From: Acidimicrobiia bacterium
Lineage (GTDB): Bacteria; Actinomycetota; Acidimicrobiia; IMCC26256; PALSA-610
Reading direction: 5' to 3'
DNA length: 41,753 nucleotides
Assembly (NCBI GenBank): GCA_017882905.1
Contig: JADGOO010000105.1
Location: 1-41,753, forward strand
Positions within the stretch are counted from its first letter, which is position 1. The number at the start of each line of letters is the position of its first letter. The notes below the pieces were generated by a model that did not search any database, was not told the DNA's origin, and worked only from the letters and a program-made list of their open reading frames with translations. The translations under genes were made by a program, and so were the position numbers. Below are positions 1 through 6,930 of the stretch, in pieces.

Positions 1-500
1 GCAGGAGCGCGTCCTGGCCGGCGCCGGGCACGTAGATCAACAGGTCGTCGAGGCCGTCGCCGTTGAAGTCGCCGGCCGAGATCTGGTACGGGCCGTTCAG
101 CGTCATGACGCCGCCCGTGAACGTGCGGTTCGCCGCGCCGAACCACAGGTAGTCCTGACCCGGGCCCGCCGCGTAGAACAAGATGTCGTCGCGGCCGTCA
201 CCGTTGTAGTCACCCACGACGAGCTTGAACGCGCCGTTGATCGTTGTGGTGGTCCCGGTGAACGTGCGATTGCCGTTGCCCCACCAGATGTAATCCTGTG
301 CGGTGCCCGCTTGATAGAAGAGCAAGTCGGTGCGGCCGTCGCCGTCGAAGTCGCCGCTCACGACCTGCGTGAAGACACCATTGACCGTGACCGCCTTGCC
401 CGAGAAGCCGCTCGGGCCGCCGTACCAGAAGCCGTCTGGTGCGGCGCCGCTGCCGTACCAGAAGATGTCGCTGTATCCGTCGCCGTCGAAGTCGCCGGTC
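1..500 (-). repeat. Coding FG-GAP repeats, about 140-147 bp period
   Basis: The plus strand shows the complement of the GDxNGDG codons near 51, 199, 336 and 479, spaced about 138-147 bases. The intervening text (NRTFTG, WYG/WWG/WFG) also repeats. These are in-frame protein repeats of the secreted protein rather than a DNA element. Confidence 0.8.
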
Positions 501-1231
501 ACGAGATGCGAGTAGGCGCCGGTGACGGCCGGCGCGGCAGCCGGGTTGAAGGCCGCGCTCTGCGACGGCACAGCGGTCCACACACCCGAGTCGGGGATTC
601 TGTCCCATTGCGCACCGTGCGCGTTGGCCACACCGGTCACTGCACCGGCCCAATCGAACGTGCCGCGCACCTCCGTCGCCGACACCGTCACTGCTGCGTA
701 GTTGGTGCCTGTTCCGCGCGTCACGGGAAGCATCCGGAGTGCCATCACGCTGCACGCCGAGTTGAGCAGGAAGTACTCGCCGACCAGCGCGTTGGCGCTC
801 GACGACCAACCCATGACGACCGCGTAATCGACGCCGCCGCAGCCGGTCGTCAGATCTCGATCGGTGTTGAAGTCGATCTCGGCCCACGCGAGCTTCGAGC
901 TGGCGAACGACGCGTGCGTCGAGATCCAGTACTGCCAGTTGTGGTGGACGCAGTCGTACGACAGCCCGTACTGCGTGACGTCGATGCCTCCCGTCGTGTC
1001 ACCGGCGGCGTCGGGATGGCTGTACGTGTAACAGGTGGTCGCCAGCGTCGAGGTCGCGAGCTGGTGCCGCGCCGGCTCGGCGTGCGTGAGGGCCGCGCGC
1101 ATCGCGACCAACGCGTCGTCGTGGCTGCGGGCGTGGCCCGGCGCCGCAGTGGCACCGTTCGACGCGACGTTGAGCGAGCCCATGAGCGCGGCGCACACCA
1201 CGAGTGCCGCCACGCGCCGATTTGTCCCCAT
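1..1231 (-). CDS. Secreted FG-GAP/VCBS repeat protein (3' end outside window)
   Basis: The minus-strand frame starting at ATG 1231 stays open for at least 410 codons and leaves the window at base 1. A GGTGGAGA element sits about 7 bases before the ATG. The N-terminus (MGTNRRVAALVVCAALMG) is a signal peptide ending near the Ala-rich ATAAPGHA. A cysteine-containing domain of about 230 residues follows; I do not recognise it. The C-terminal half has at least four FG-GAP-type repeats of 46-49 residues, each with a calcium-loop motif: GDFDGDGYSD, GDFDGDGRTD, GDYNGDGRDD and GDFNGDGLDD. Such repeats form beta-propeller blades in extracellular proteins. It is transcribed divergently from the HAD gene. 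Surface binding or structure is inferred; no catalytic motif was seen. Confidence 0.88.
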   Translation of the reverse strand, partial: MGTNRRVAALVVCAALMGSLNVASNGATAAPGHARSHDDALVAMRAALTHAEPARHQLATSTLATTCYTYSHPDAAGDTTGGIDVTQYGLSYDCVHHNWQYWISTHASFASSKLAWAEIDFNTDRDLTTGCGGVDYAVVMGWSSSANALVGEYFLLNSACSVMALRMLPVTRGTGTNYAAVTVSATEVRGTFDWAGAVTGVANAHGAQWDRIPDSGVWTAVPSQSAAFNPAAAPAVTGAYSHLVTGDFDGDGYSDIFWYGSGAAPDGFWYGGPSGFSGKAVTVNGVFTQVVSGDFDGDGRTDLLFYQAGTAQDYIWWGNGNRTFTGTTTTINGAFKLVVGDYNGDGRDDILFYAAGPGQDYLWFGAANRTFTGGVMTLNGPYQISAGDFNGDGLDDLLIYVPGAGQDALL

Positions 1232-1382
1232 CCAGGTCTCCACCAGATCGCGGCGGCGCCCGCGCGCCACAAGCGGCTGCTGCACAGAAGGCTAAGAGGC
1301 GCTCCCGCGGCCCGCAACGCACTGTGACAGCGGTCATCCGCCCGAAGCAGGCCCGCATTCGCGCACCGCATACCGTGGCCCC

Positions 1383-2105
1383 GTGTCCGCTCCGAAAGCC
1401 ATCCTGCTCGACAGTGGCGGCGTGTTCCTCGTGCCGTCGCACGACCGCATTCTCGGCGCGTTCGCTCGAACCGGTTCGCCGCATGCCCCGAATGCCGAGG
1501 ATCTCGACGCCGCGCACTACTGCGCGGCGGCGACCTTCCACGTGGACCTCGACGTGGAAGCCGACTGGGGCGGGTGCTGGACGGGCTACCTGCACGCCTA
1601 CGTCGACGCGTGCGGCACACCCGACGACTGGCGGGCCGAGGTGCACCAGCATCTCGACAGCGAGTTCGCCGACGCCGCGCTCTGGCTGCGCACGATCCCC
1701 GGTTGCCGTGAGGGCCTGCGCGCGCTCGCCGCCACGGGCGTGCGCCTCGGCGTGGTCTCGAACGCCGACGGCATGATGGGCCAACGGCTCCACGAGCTCG
1801 AGATCCTGCAGGTCGGGCCGGGGCTCGGCGTGCAGGTGGAGACAGTCGTCGACTCGGGTTCGGTCGGCGTGATGAAGCCCGACCCGCGCATCTTTGCGAT
1901 GGCCCTCGACGCCATGGAGCTCGACGCCGGCGACGTGTGGTATCTCGGCGACATGCCGGCCATCGATGTGGTGGGCGCGCGCCGTGCGGGCGTGCGACCG
2001 TTCGTGATGGATCCGCTCGGCTTGCACGGCACCGCCGGCTACGACGCGGTCGCCGACCTCGACGAGCTCGCGTCGCGCGTGCAGGCCGAAGCGCGGGCGG
2101 CCTGA
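1383..2105 (+). CDS. HAD-superfamily hydrolase
   Basis: A 240-residue haloacid dehalogenase-fold protein, probably a phosphatase of the YihX/epoxide-hydrolase-N-like subgroup. Motif I is LLDSGGV with nucleophile D10; the second Asp of DxD is Gly12, as in DxGG/DxGN members. Motif II is VVSNAD with S126. Motif III is K165 in VMKPDP. Motif IV is YLGDMPAID with D190 and D195. The helical cap lies between residues 20 and 100. The start is GTG with no Shine-Dalgarno site; TACCGT ends 6 bases upstream (1371-1376), fitting a leaderless transcript. The next gene begins one base after the stop. The substrate cannot be told from sequence. Confidence 0.9.
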   Translation: MSAPKAILLDSGGVFLVPSHDRILGAFARTGSPHAPNAEDLDAAHYCAAATFHVDLDVEADWGGCWTGYLHAYVDACGTPDDWRAEVHQHLDSEFADAALWLRTIPGCREGLRALAATGVRLGVVSNADGMMGQRLHELEILQVGPGLGVQVETVVDSGSVGVMKPDPRIFAMALDAMELDAGDVWYLGDMPAIDVVGARRAGVRPFVMDPLGLHGTAGYDAVADLDELASRVQAEARAA

Positions 2106-2106
2106 C

Positions 2107-2604
2107 ATGCCCGGCGATCGACGGTTCAGCCTCGAATCAGCTCGGCAGGCCGCCGCCACCGACGAGCTCGCGCTGTGGGTGGGCGAGTTCCTCGCGAGCC
2201 GAGGCAGTGACAACGTGGTCCTCGCGGCCGCGCTCGCGCAACGACCGCACTGGTGGCTCGGCCCGCGGTCCATCCCGGTCGGCGAGCTCGTGCGACTCGC
2301 CGGGCCCGACGACGAAGACGTGCTCTGCCCTGTCGACCACGACGCATGGGAGCACGACATCGACGCGATGGAAGCCAGCGTCGAGCACGGCTGGGAACCG
2401 CCGCCGCTCCTCGTCGAGCACCGCGACGGCCGTCTGCTCCTGCAAGACGGCAACCACCGTTACGAGGCGCTCGTTCGGGCCGGCGCCACGCACGCGTGGG
2501 CGATCGTCTACTTCGACGATGCCGACGAACGCGACCGCTTCGGCGCCGGGTTCGACAGCGCCGCCGAGGCCGAGATCACCAGAGCGACACCCGATCGTCG
2601 CTGA
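2107..2604 (+). CDS. ParB/sulfiredoxin-fold domain protein, unknown function
   Basis: A 165-residue soluble protein starting one base after the HAD stop, so probably co-transcribed and translationally coupled. Residues about 98-121 (PPPLLVEHRDGRLLLQDGNH and the following RYEALVRAG) resemble the ParB N-terminal/sulfiredoxin fold, where a short strand precedes DGNHR and a helix. That motif binds nucleotides or DNA in characterised relatives. There is no helix-turn-helix and no ParA partner, so chromosome partitioning is unlikely. The last 29 bases overlap the end of the convergent cysteine dioxygenase-like gene. The assignment rests on the DGNHRYEA motif only; the function is unknown. Confidence 0.8.
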   Translation: MPGDRRFSLESARQAAATDELALWVGEFLASRGSDNVVLAAALAQRPHWWLGPRSIPVGELVRLAGPDDEDVLCPVDHDAWEHDIDAMEASVEHGWEPPPLLVEHRDGRLLLQDGNHRYEALVRAGATHAWAIVYFDDADERDRFGAGFDSAAEAEITRATPDRR

Positions 2605-3067
2605 CTTCCTCGGTGCGTGACGCGACCACGCGGCCGTGGTCGTCGCGGAAGAAGTCCATCGTCCGCAGCACCGGCGAGTACACGTGGATGGACAGCGCGG
2701 GCACGTCGTCGAGGTTGGCGAGCGCGTGGATGCGGCCCGGACGGCAGCGGGCGACAAAACCGGTCGGCAGCACGCGCCAGCCCGGCTCTTCGACGTCGTC
2801 GGCGTGACGAGCGTCGCGGCCCGTCTCGACGAGCTGACCGCGCACGACGCGCAGCGCGCAGTCGGACTCCGCGTGGTCGTGGAGCGCGATGCCCGTACCG
2901 GGCGGCCACCCGACGAGCCAGGCGCTGTAGGTGGAGGCGACCGCGATGTGCGATGCCCACCGGTGCGTCGCGCCGCGCTGGATGTGGCGGCGCCAGAGGC
3001 GCGGGTGCAATGCGATCTCGTTGGCGATGTGGTCGAGTCCCATGCGGGGCGTTGCGGCGCTGGTCAA
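2576..3067 (-). CDS. Cysteine dioxygenase-like cupin
   Basis: A 163-residue protein of the type I cysteine dioxygenase family, which oxidises cysteine to cysteine sulfinate with a mononuclear iron. H63 and H65 (ALHDH) and H114 (GRIHAL) match the three iron-binding histidines. C70 (HAESDC) and Y130 (IHVYSP) fall where mammalian enzymes have the cross-linked Cys-Tyr pair. I chose TTG 3067 because GGGAGGTG lies at 3074-3081, six bases upstream; a TTG ten codons earlier lacks such a site. Transcription follows the lemA gene after a 197-base gap. It may feed sulfinate/sulfite to the nearby sulfite-oxidase-like enzyme, which is an inference. A related thiol dioxygenase with another substrate is possible. 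Confidence 0.85.
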   Translation of the reverse strand: MTSAATPRMGLDHIANEIALHPRLWRRHIQRGATHRWASHIAVASTYSAWLVGWPPGTGIALHDHAESDCALRVVRGQLVETGRDARHADDVEEPGWRVLPTGFVARCRPGRIHALANLDDVPALSIHVYSPVLRTMDFFRDDHGRVVASRTEEVSDDRVSLW

Positions 3068-3148
3068 CGAGTCCACCTCCCGGACAATTCGTGTCAACTG
3101 CCTTTGAGCAGTCTTCCAGTCGATTCGCGTCCCGAACCACGCGATGGC

Positions 3149-3162
3149 GGAACCTTGGTTCC
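3149..3162. repeat. 14-bp dyad in the lemA / dioxygenase gap
   Basis: GGAACCTTGGTTCC has 6-bp perfect arms around TT. It lies about 80 bases upstream of the dioxygenase start, in the only gap of this minus-strand gene run. It has no T-run, so it looks more like an operator than a terminator. Its role is unproven. Confidence 0.35.
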
Positions 3163-3264
3163 TTCTTCACCATTGCGGCGCACCGGTGGCCGGGCTCACA
3201 GCCCGTCTCGACAAGGCCACCACACTCCGCGTCGGATCAACCACACTTCGTCGGTTCCATCGGG

Positions 3265-3831
3265 TCACGCAGGTTCGTCGGATCCGAGGGTGGGGGCGGC
3301 CCGGTCGGCCTCGGCCACGGTGAACGGCTCGGCCGGAAGGAAGCGGCGCCCGGCCAGGAGCATCCCCGGAAACGTCTGGATGGCAGTGTTGTAGTCACGC
3401 ACGTTGGCGTTGAAGACCCGGCGGGCCACGGCGATCCGGTCCTCGATGTCGGTGAGCCGGCGCTGCAGCGCGAGGAACTGCTCCCCCGCCTTCAGGTCGG
3501 GATACTGCTCGGCCACGGCGAGCAACCGTTGCACACCCGCCACCAGCTCACCCTCGGTCGCCGTGCGCGCGGCAACCGTGGGCGCGGCCACGACCGCAGC
3601 CGTACGCGCCGCGACCACCTCGTCGAGCACCGTTCGCTCGTGGCTCGCGTACCCGCGCACCACCTCGACGAGGTTCGGCACGAGATCGTGGCGCCGCTCG
3701 AGCTCGGTGTCGACGAGCGCCCAGCTGTTCGTGACCGCGTTGCGGGCGCGCACGAGCATGTTGAACACCACGATCGCGCCGAGCGCGACCACCACGACCA
3801 GCGCGGTGACGACCGCGAGCGCGGCCGTCAC
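3265..3831 (-). CDS. lemA: LemA family protein
   Basis: A 188-residue LemA-family membrane-anchored coiled protein. One N-terminal membrane segment (about residues 3-24) is followed by the family signature NSWALVDTELERRHDLVPNL. A long helical region follows, including VAEQYPDLKAGEQFLALQ, normal for LemA (about 185 residues). The start is GTG, overlapping the upstream stop as GTGA (3828-3831), so the two genes are translationally coupled. Family members often sit beside a larger membrane partner, as here. Molecular function is not established for the family. Confidence 0.93.
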   Translation of the reverse strand: MTAALAVVTALVVVVALGAIVVFNMLVRARNAVTNSWALVDTELERRHDLVPNLVEVVRGYASHERTVLDEVVAARTAAVVAAPTVAARTATEGELVAGVQRLLAVAEQYPDLKAGEQFLALQRRLTDIEDRIAVARRVFNANVRDYNTAIQTFPGMLLAGRRFLPAEPFTVAEADRAAPTLGSDEPA

Positions 3832-4523
3832 GTCGGCGGGTAGGTGGTGTAGACGACGGCCGGCACGTGCTCGTGGAAGTGGCCCGCGAAGTCGAGCAGC
3901 GAGAACCACTCGTCGGGCGGCACGCGATGCACCGCCACGAGCAGGAACGGTCCGAACAGCTCGATCGCGGCCGTCTTCATGTCCTTCGCCAACAGCCACT
4001 CCATCATCGCTGCGTCGATGAGCGAGAACGCGAAACGTTGGTCATCGCAGTGCACGCGGAAGGTGCGATTGAACTCCTGCGACTCGAGCTCGACGTCGTG
4101 GATGCCGAGGTGGCTCCCCAATCGGGTCAGCACGTTCTCTCGACCGATCGTGAGATGCGGGCCGGCCATCGGCAGCGTGAGCATCACACAGGTGAAGCGC
4201 GAGTAGCTGCGATTGCGCGTCATCGAGCCCTGGCTGTTCATGCTCGACGACTCCTCGTAGTACTGGTAGTCGAAAAGCTGCACCGGACAGCTCTCGCGCA
4301 CACCAGTGAGGAAGTCGCGCGTGGATCGTCCGTCGCCACGATGGAACAACGCGAACGGCATCGCGAGCACGTTGCCGGGGTCGTGCGCGGTGTACCGCAA
4401 CCCGAGCTGCAAGCCGAGCTGTCCGAGCTCGGCGATGCGGCGTTGGCGCGCACGGAACGAGAGGTACGCCACGGCGCCGGCAACCACGATGCCGACCCCG
4501 ACGATCGCGCCGAGTCCGCCCAT
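3828..4523 (-). CDS. Membrane-anchored protein of unknown function (LemA partner)
   Basis: A 231-residue protein with one N-terminal membrane helix (about residues 4-22) and a basic RARQRR stop-transfer segment, then a soluble domain. It resembles the DUF3137-like proteins encoded beside LemA, but I cannot confirm the family. Visible features are FDYQYYEESSS around residue 85 and the acidic IHDVELESQEFNR segment around residue 143. It starts 6 bases after the molybdoenzyme stop and overlaps lemA by GTGA. The context suggests a two-protein membrane complex with LemA. Confidence 0.85.
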   Translation of the reverse strand: MGGLGAIVGVGIVVAGAVAYLSFRARQRRIAELGQLGLQLGLRYTAHDPGNVLAMPFALFHRGDGRSTRDFLTGVRESCPVQLFDYQYYEESSSMNSQGSMTRNRSYSRFTCVMLTLPMAGPHLTIGRENVLTRLGSHLGIHDVELESQEFNRTFRVHCDDQRFAFSLIDAAMMEWLLAKDMKTAAIELFGPFLLVAVHRVPPDEWFSLLDFAGHFHEHVPAVVYTTYPPT

Positions 4524-4529
4524 GCGCGT

Positions 4530-5141
4530 TCAGTCGCCCCAGAAGCGCTGCTCGCGGAACGGATCGCCGTAGCTGTGGTAGCCGTTCTGCTCCCAGAACC
4601 CGGCCTGGTCGGTGTCGGAGAGCTCGATGCCCTCGAGCCACTTCGCCGACTTCCAGAAGTAGAGGTGCGGCACCACCATGCGCACCGGGCCGCCGTGCAC
4701 TGCCTCGAGCGGTTCGCGGCCGTGCTCCCACGCGATGAGCACGTCGTCGCGCAGGCAATCGGCGAGGGGCAGGTTCGTGGTGTATCCGTGCGCTGCGTGC
4801 TCGATCACGTACGCCACGGTCGCGGCGGGTTGCGCGAGCGCGACCACGTCGCGGAAGCGCACGCCCTTCCAGGTGGTGTCGAAGCGCGACCACTTCGTCA
4901 CGCAGTGGATGTCGAACGTGAGCTCCACCGGTCCGAGCGCTTCGAGGTCGGCGAACGTGAGGGTGACGGGGTTCGCCACGTTGCCGAACACGGAGAGCCG
5001 ATAGTCGGCCCGCTCGATGTGCGGCACGTCGCCCACGTGGAGCACGGGGAAGCGGTCGGTGTGGTACTGGCCGGGAGGCAGTCGCTCGGGGTCGATCCCC
5101 GCGTCGATCAGCTTCTGGCGGTTGCGCTGGAAGAAGCTCAC
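4530..5141 (-). CDS. Sulfite-oxidase-like molybdopterin oxidoreductase
   Basis: A 203-residue single-domain protein of the sulfite oxidase/YedY (MsrP) molybdopterin fold. C80 in the motif FDIHCVTKWSR is the expected molybdenum-ligating cysteine. Cofactor-binding segments around VHGGPVRMVVPHLYFWKSAKW complete the fold. There is no signal peptide or Tat motif, so it is probably cytoplasmic, unlike YedY. It starts at GTG 5141 with GAGGGA 7 bases upstream. The gene follows the Rrf2 regulator and its leader contains the 18-bp tandem repeats. Sulfite oxidation is a plausible role given the neighbouring dioxygenase and sulfite exporter, but relatives act on diverse oxyanions and sulfoxides. Confidence 0.9.
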   Translation of the reverse strand: MSFFQRNRQKLIDAGIDPERLPPGQYHTDRFPVLHVGDVPHIERADYRLSVFGNVANPVTLTFADLEALGPVELTFDIHCVTKWSRFDTTWKGVRFRDVVALAQPAATVAYVIEHAAHGYTTNLPLADCLRDDVLIAWEHGREPLEAVHGGPVRMVVPHLYFWKSAKWLEGIELSDTDQAGFWEQNGYHSYGDPFREQRFWGD

Positions 5142-5159
5142 GTTCGTGTCCCTCGCCGC

Positions 5160-5249
5160 GATGTCAGTGCGACGGCCGATGTCGGTGCGACGGCCGATGT
5201 CGGTGCGACGGCCGATGTCGGTGCGACGGCCGATGTCAGTGTGACGTCC
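5160..5249. repeat. Five tandem 18-bp repeats with internal dyads
   Basis: Units start at 5160, 5178, 5196, 5214 and 5232. The plus-strand consensus is GATGTCGGTGCGACGGCC. Copies 2-4 are identical; copy 1 has one change, and copy 5 has three. Each unit holds an 11-bp dyad, GTCG-GTG-CGAC. In copy 5 the arms are GTCA and TGAC, so both sides changed together and pairing is kept. The array fills most of the 94-base gap between the Rrf2 stop and the molybdoenzyme start, and copy 5 contains the Rrf2 stop codon. It may be an operator array or RNA hairpins in the leader. Confidence 0.95.
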
Positions 5250-5694
5250 AATTGTCGGGGTTGGCCACGAGACGTTGCACCGACTTCGGAAGCTTGTTCT
5301 GCGCGAGGTCGGCCAACGTCACCTTCTCGAGCACCTCGCGGATGCTGCCCCTGAGGGCGACCCACACATCGCCGAGCGCGGTGGCGGCGCCGTCGTAGCG
5401 CAGCTGCTCGGGGCGCACGCCCTGTACGGCCGCGAGCGGGCCCTCCACCGCCCGGATCACGTCGGCGACCGACACCTTCGCCGCAGGCTGCGCGAGCAGG
5501 TAGCCCCCTTCGGCGCCGCGCTGGGTCCGGATGATCCCGGCCCGGCGCAGCTCGCGCAGGATGTTCTCGAGGAAGTTCTGGGGGATGTGTTGGGCGCGGG
5601 CCAGTGCCTCGCCCTTGACCGGCACGCCCGGCTCCGCCGCGGCGAGCTCCGCCGCCGCCCGCACCGCGTAGTCGGCCTTCGCTGTGATCCGCAC
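5236..5694 (-). CDS. Rrf2-family transcriptional regulator
   Basis: A 152-residue Rrf2-type winged-helix repressor. The typical N-terminus is RITAKADYAVRAAAELA, and the recognition region includes FLENILRELRRAGIIRTQRG and EGGYLL. There are no cysteines, so no IscR/NsrR-type Fe-S cluster; this resembles the cysteine-metabolism regulator CymR. I placed the start at GTG 5694, where GGGGAGAA lies 8 bases upstream and family homology begins; a longer frame to 5799 adds unrelated sequence. It is divergent from the TauE-type exporter with a 23-bp dyad between them, and upstream of the molybdoenzyme. Sulfur-responsive control of both arms is inferred. Confidence 0.92.
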   Translation of the reverse strand: MRITAKADYAVRAAAELAAAEPGVPVKGEALARAQHIPQNFLENILRELRRAGIIRTQRGAEGGYLLAQPAAKVSVADVIRAVEGPLAAVQGVRPEQLRYDGAATALGDVWVALRGSIREVLEKVTLADLAQNKLPKSVQRLVANPDNWTSH

Positions 5695-5808
5695 GGGCGC
5701 ATTCTCCCCGATCGGGCCCGTGTGGCGCGCACCCCCGGACTTGAGACCACTCGAGGCCGCTGTGACAACCGCCCCTCGAGCCGGGAATGGGCCTTGCACC
5801 CCGATACA

Positions 5809-5831
5809 TTGTCCACTTAACTAGTTGACAA
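5809..5831. promoter_or_regulatory. Dyad operator between rrf2 and tauE-like genes
   Basis: TTGTCCACT and AGTTGACAA form a 9-bp inverted repeat with one mismatch and a 5-base spacer. It lies 115 bases upstream of the regulator start and 64 bases upstream of the exporter start. The right half, ACTAGTTGACA, matches 9 of 11 bases of ATTAGTTGAGA at 6906-6916 before the ABC importer. This placement suits an autoregulated operator for the Rrf2 protein. Confidence 0.6.
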
Positions 5832-5895
5832 GGTCGCCTATGCGGCCGGATCGCCGCAGATCCCTCCCGCTGACCGCCCTCACGACCGGGACACC

Positions 5896-6798
5896 ATGCA
5901 CATCGACGCATCCATGGCGCTCGCCGGCCTCATCGTCGGCTTCATCATCGGTCTCACCGGTATGGGTGGCGGCGCGCTGATGACCCCGGTGCTGGTGATC
6001 ATCTTCGGCATCAGCCCGGCCGCGGCCGTCTCGTCCGACGTGGTCACATCGCTCGTGCTCAAGCCCTTCGGCGGTACCGTTCACGCCCGCCGCGGCACCG
6101 TGAACTGGCGACTCGTGCGCTGGCTCATGCTTGGGTCGATCCCGATGGCGTTCCTCGGCGCGTTCCTGCTCGACGACCTCATCGGTGCCGGCAACGGCGA
6201 CCGCATCAAGACGATCCTCGGGTGGGTGCTGCTCGTCGCGGCGGGTGCGATCGTGGCCAAGATCCTGTTGCAACGACGCCGGCCCGCACTCGTCGCCGGT
6301 CAGATGATGGACCAGTCGCTCATCCGCCCGATCCCCACGCTGTTGATCGGCGCGGTCGGCGGCTTGATCGTCGGCATGACGTCGGTGGGCTCGGGCTCAC
6401 TCATCATCGTGATGCTCATGCTGATGTACCCCACGCTCTCCTCGCGCGAGATGGTCGGTACCGATCTGGTGCAGGCGATCCCGCTGGTGGGCGCGGCCGC
6501 CATCGGTCACGCGATCTTCGGGCAGCCGCAGCTGAGCGTGATCACGTCGGTGCTCATTGGTGCGATCCCAGCCGTCATCCTCGGCGCGCACTTCTCGTCG
6601 AGGGCGTCCGACCGCTTCATCCGCCCTGTGCTCGTCGCGGTGCTCGCGGTGTCGGCGCTCAAGCTGCTCAACGTGAGCAACCGCTGGCTGCTGGCCGCCA
6701 CCATCGTCGGCGCCGTCGCGGTTGGCGTGGTGTTCGTGCGAGGCCGCCGGGCACGCGCTGGCGCGCCCGTGATCTCCGAGGTCGTGCGCGCGGCCTGA
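5896..6798 (+). CDS. TauE/SafE-family sulfite/anion exporter
   Basis: A 300-residue polytopic protein of the TauE/SafE family (about eight membrane helices), exporting sulfite, sulfoacetate or related anions. The family-type N-terminus reads GLIVGFIIGLTGMGGGALMT. The second half repeats this as GLIVGMTSVGSGSLIIV near residue 157, reflecting the internal duplication. The ATG start has only a weak GGGA upstream. It is divergent from the Rrf2 gene and precedes the ABC importer by 132 bases. Removal of sulfite from cysteine or sulfonate oxidation fits the neighbourhood; the substrate is inferred. Confidence 0.9.
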   Translation: MHIDASMALAGLIVGFIIGLTGMGGGALMTPVLVIIFGISPAAAVSSDVVTSLVLKPFGGTVHARRGTVNWRLVRWLMLGSIPMAFLGAFLLDDLIGAGNGDRIKTILGWVLLVAAGAIVAKILLQRRRPALVAGQMMDQSLIRPIPTLLIGAVGGLIVGMTSVGSGSLIIVMLMLMYPTLSSREMVGTDLVQAIPLVGAAAIGHAIFGQPQLSVITSVLIGAIPAVILGAHFSSRASDRFIRPVLVAVLAVSALKLLNVSNRWLLAATIVGAVAVGVVFVRGRRARAGAPVISEVVRAA

Positions 6799-6867
6799 GC
6801 CGCCCCTCACAACTGGCGTGACGATCCCCTCGTCAACGAGGCGAACGTCACGCCATTTCGGCGCGGT

Positions 6868-6916
6868 TTGCATTTGTTCTCGACTTTGCCTATCTTCTCA
6901 ATCGTATTAGTTGAGA
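6868..6916 (+). promoter_or_regulatory. Promoter and dyad upstream of the ABC importer
   Basis: A possible -35 TTGCAT (6868-6873) and -10 TATCTT (6891-6896) are 17 bases apart. TCTCAA (6896-6901) and TTGAGA (6911-6916) form a 6-bp inverted repeat over the expected transcription start. The right arm lies in ATTAGTTGAGA, close to the half-site before the TauE-type gene. This suggests repression by the same Rrf2 regulator. Confidence 0.45.
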
Positions 6917-6930
6917 TTGAGGAGTGATCT

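Noticed and set aside
999-2453. A 484-codon minus-strand open frame
   Set aside because: It overlaps the true frame of the FG-GAP protein and is antisense to the HAD gene with its four motifs.
5160-5249. CRISPR array or coding repeat interpretation of the 18-bp repeats
   Set aside because: There are no spacers, units are directly adjacent and no cas genes are present. A long reverse frame through the array would read repeated Thr-Ser-Ala-Val-Ala-Pro, but it only arises by reading past the Rrf2 gene in the wrong frame.
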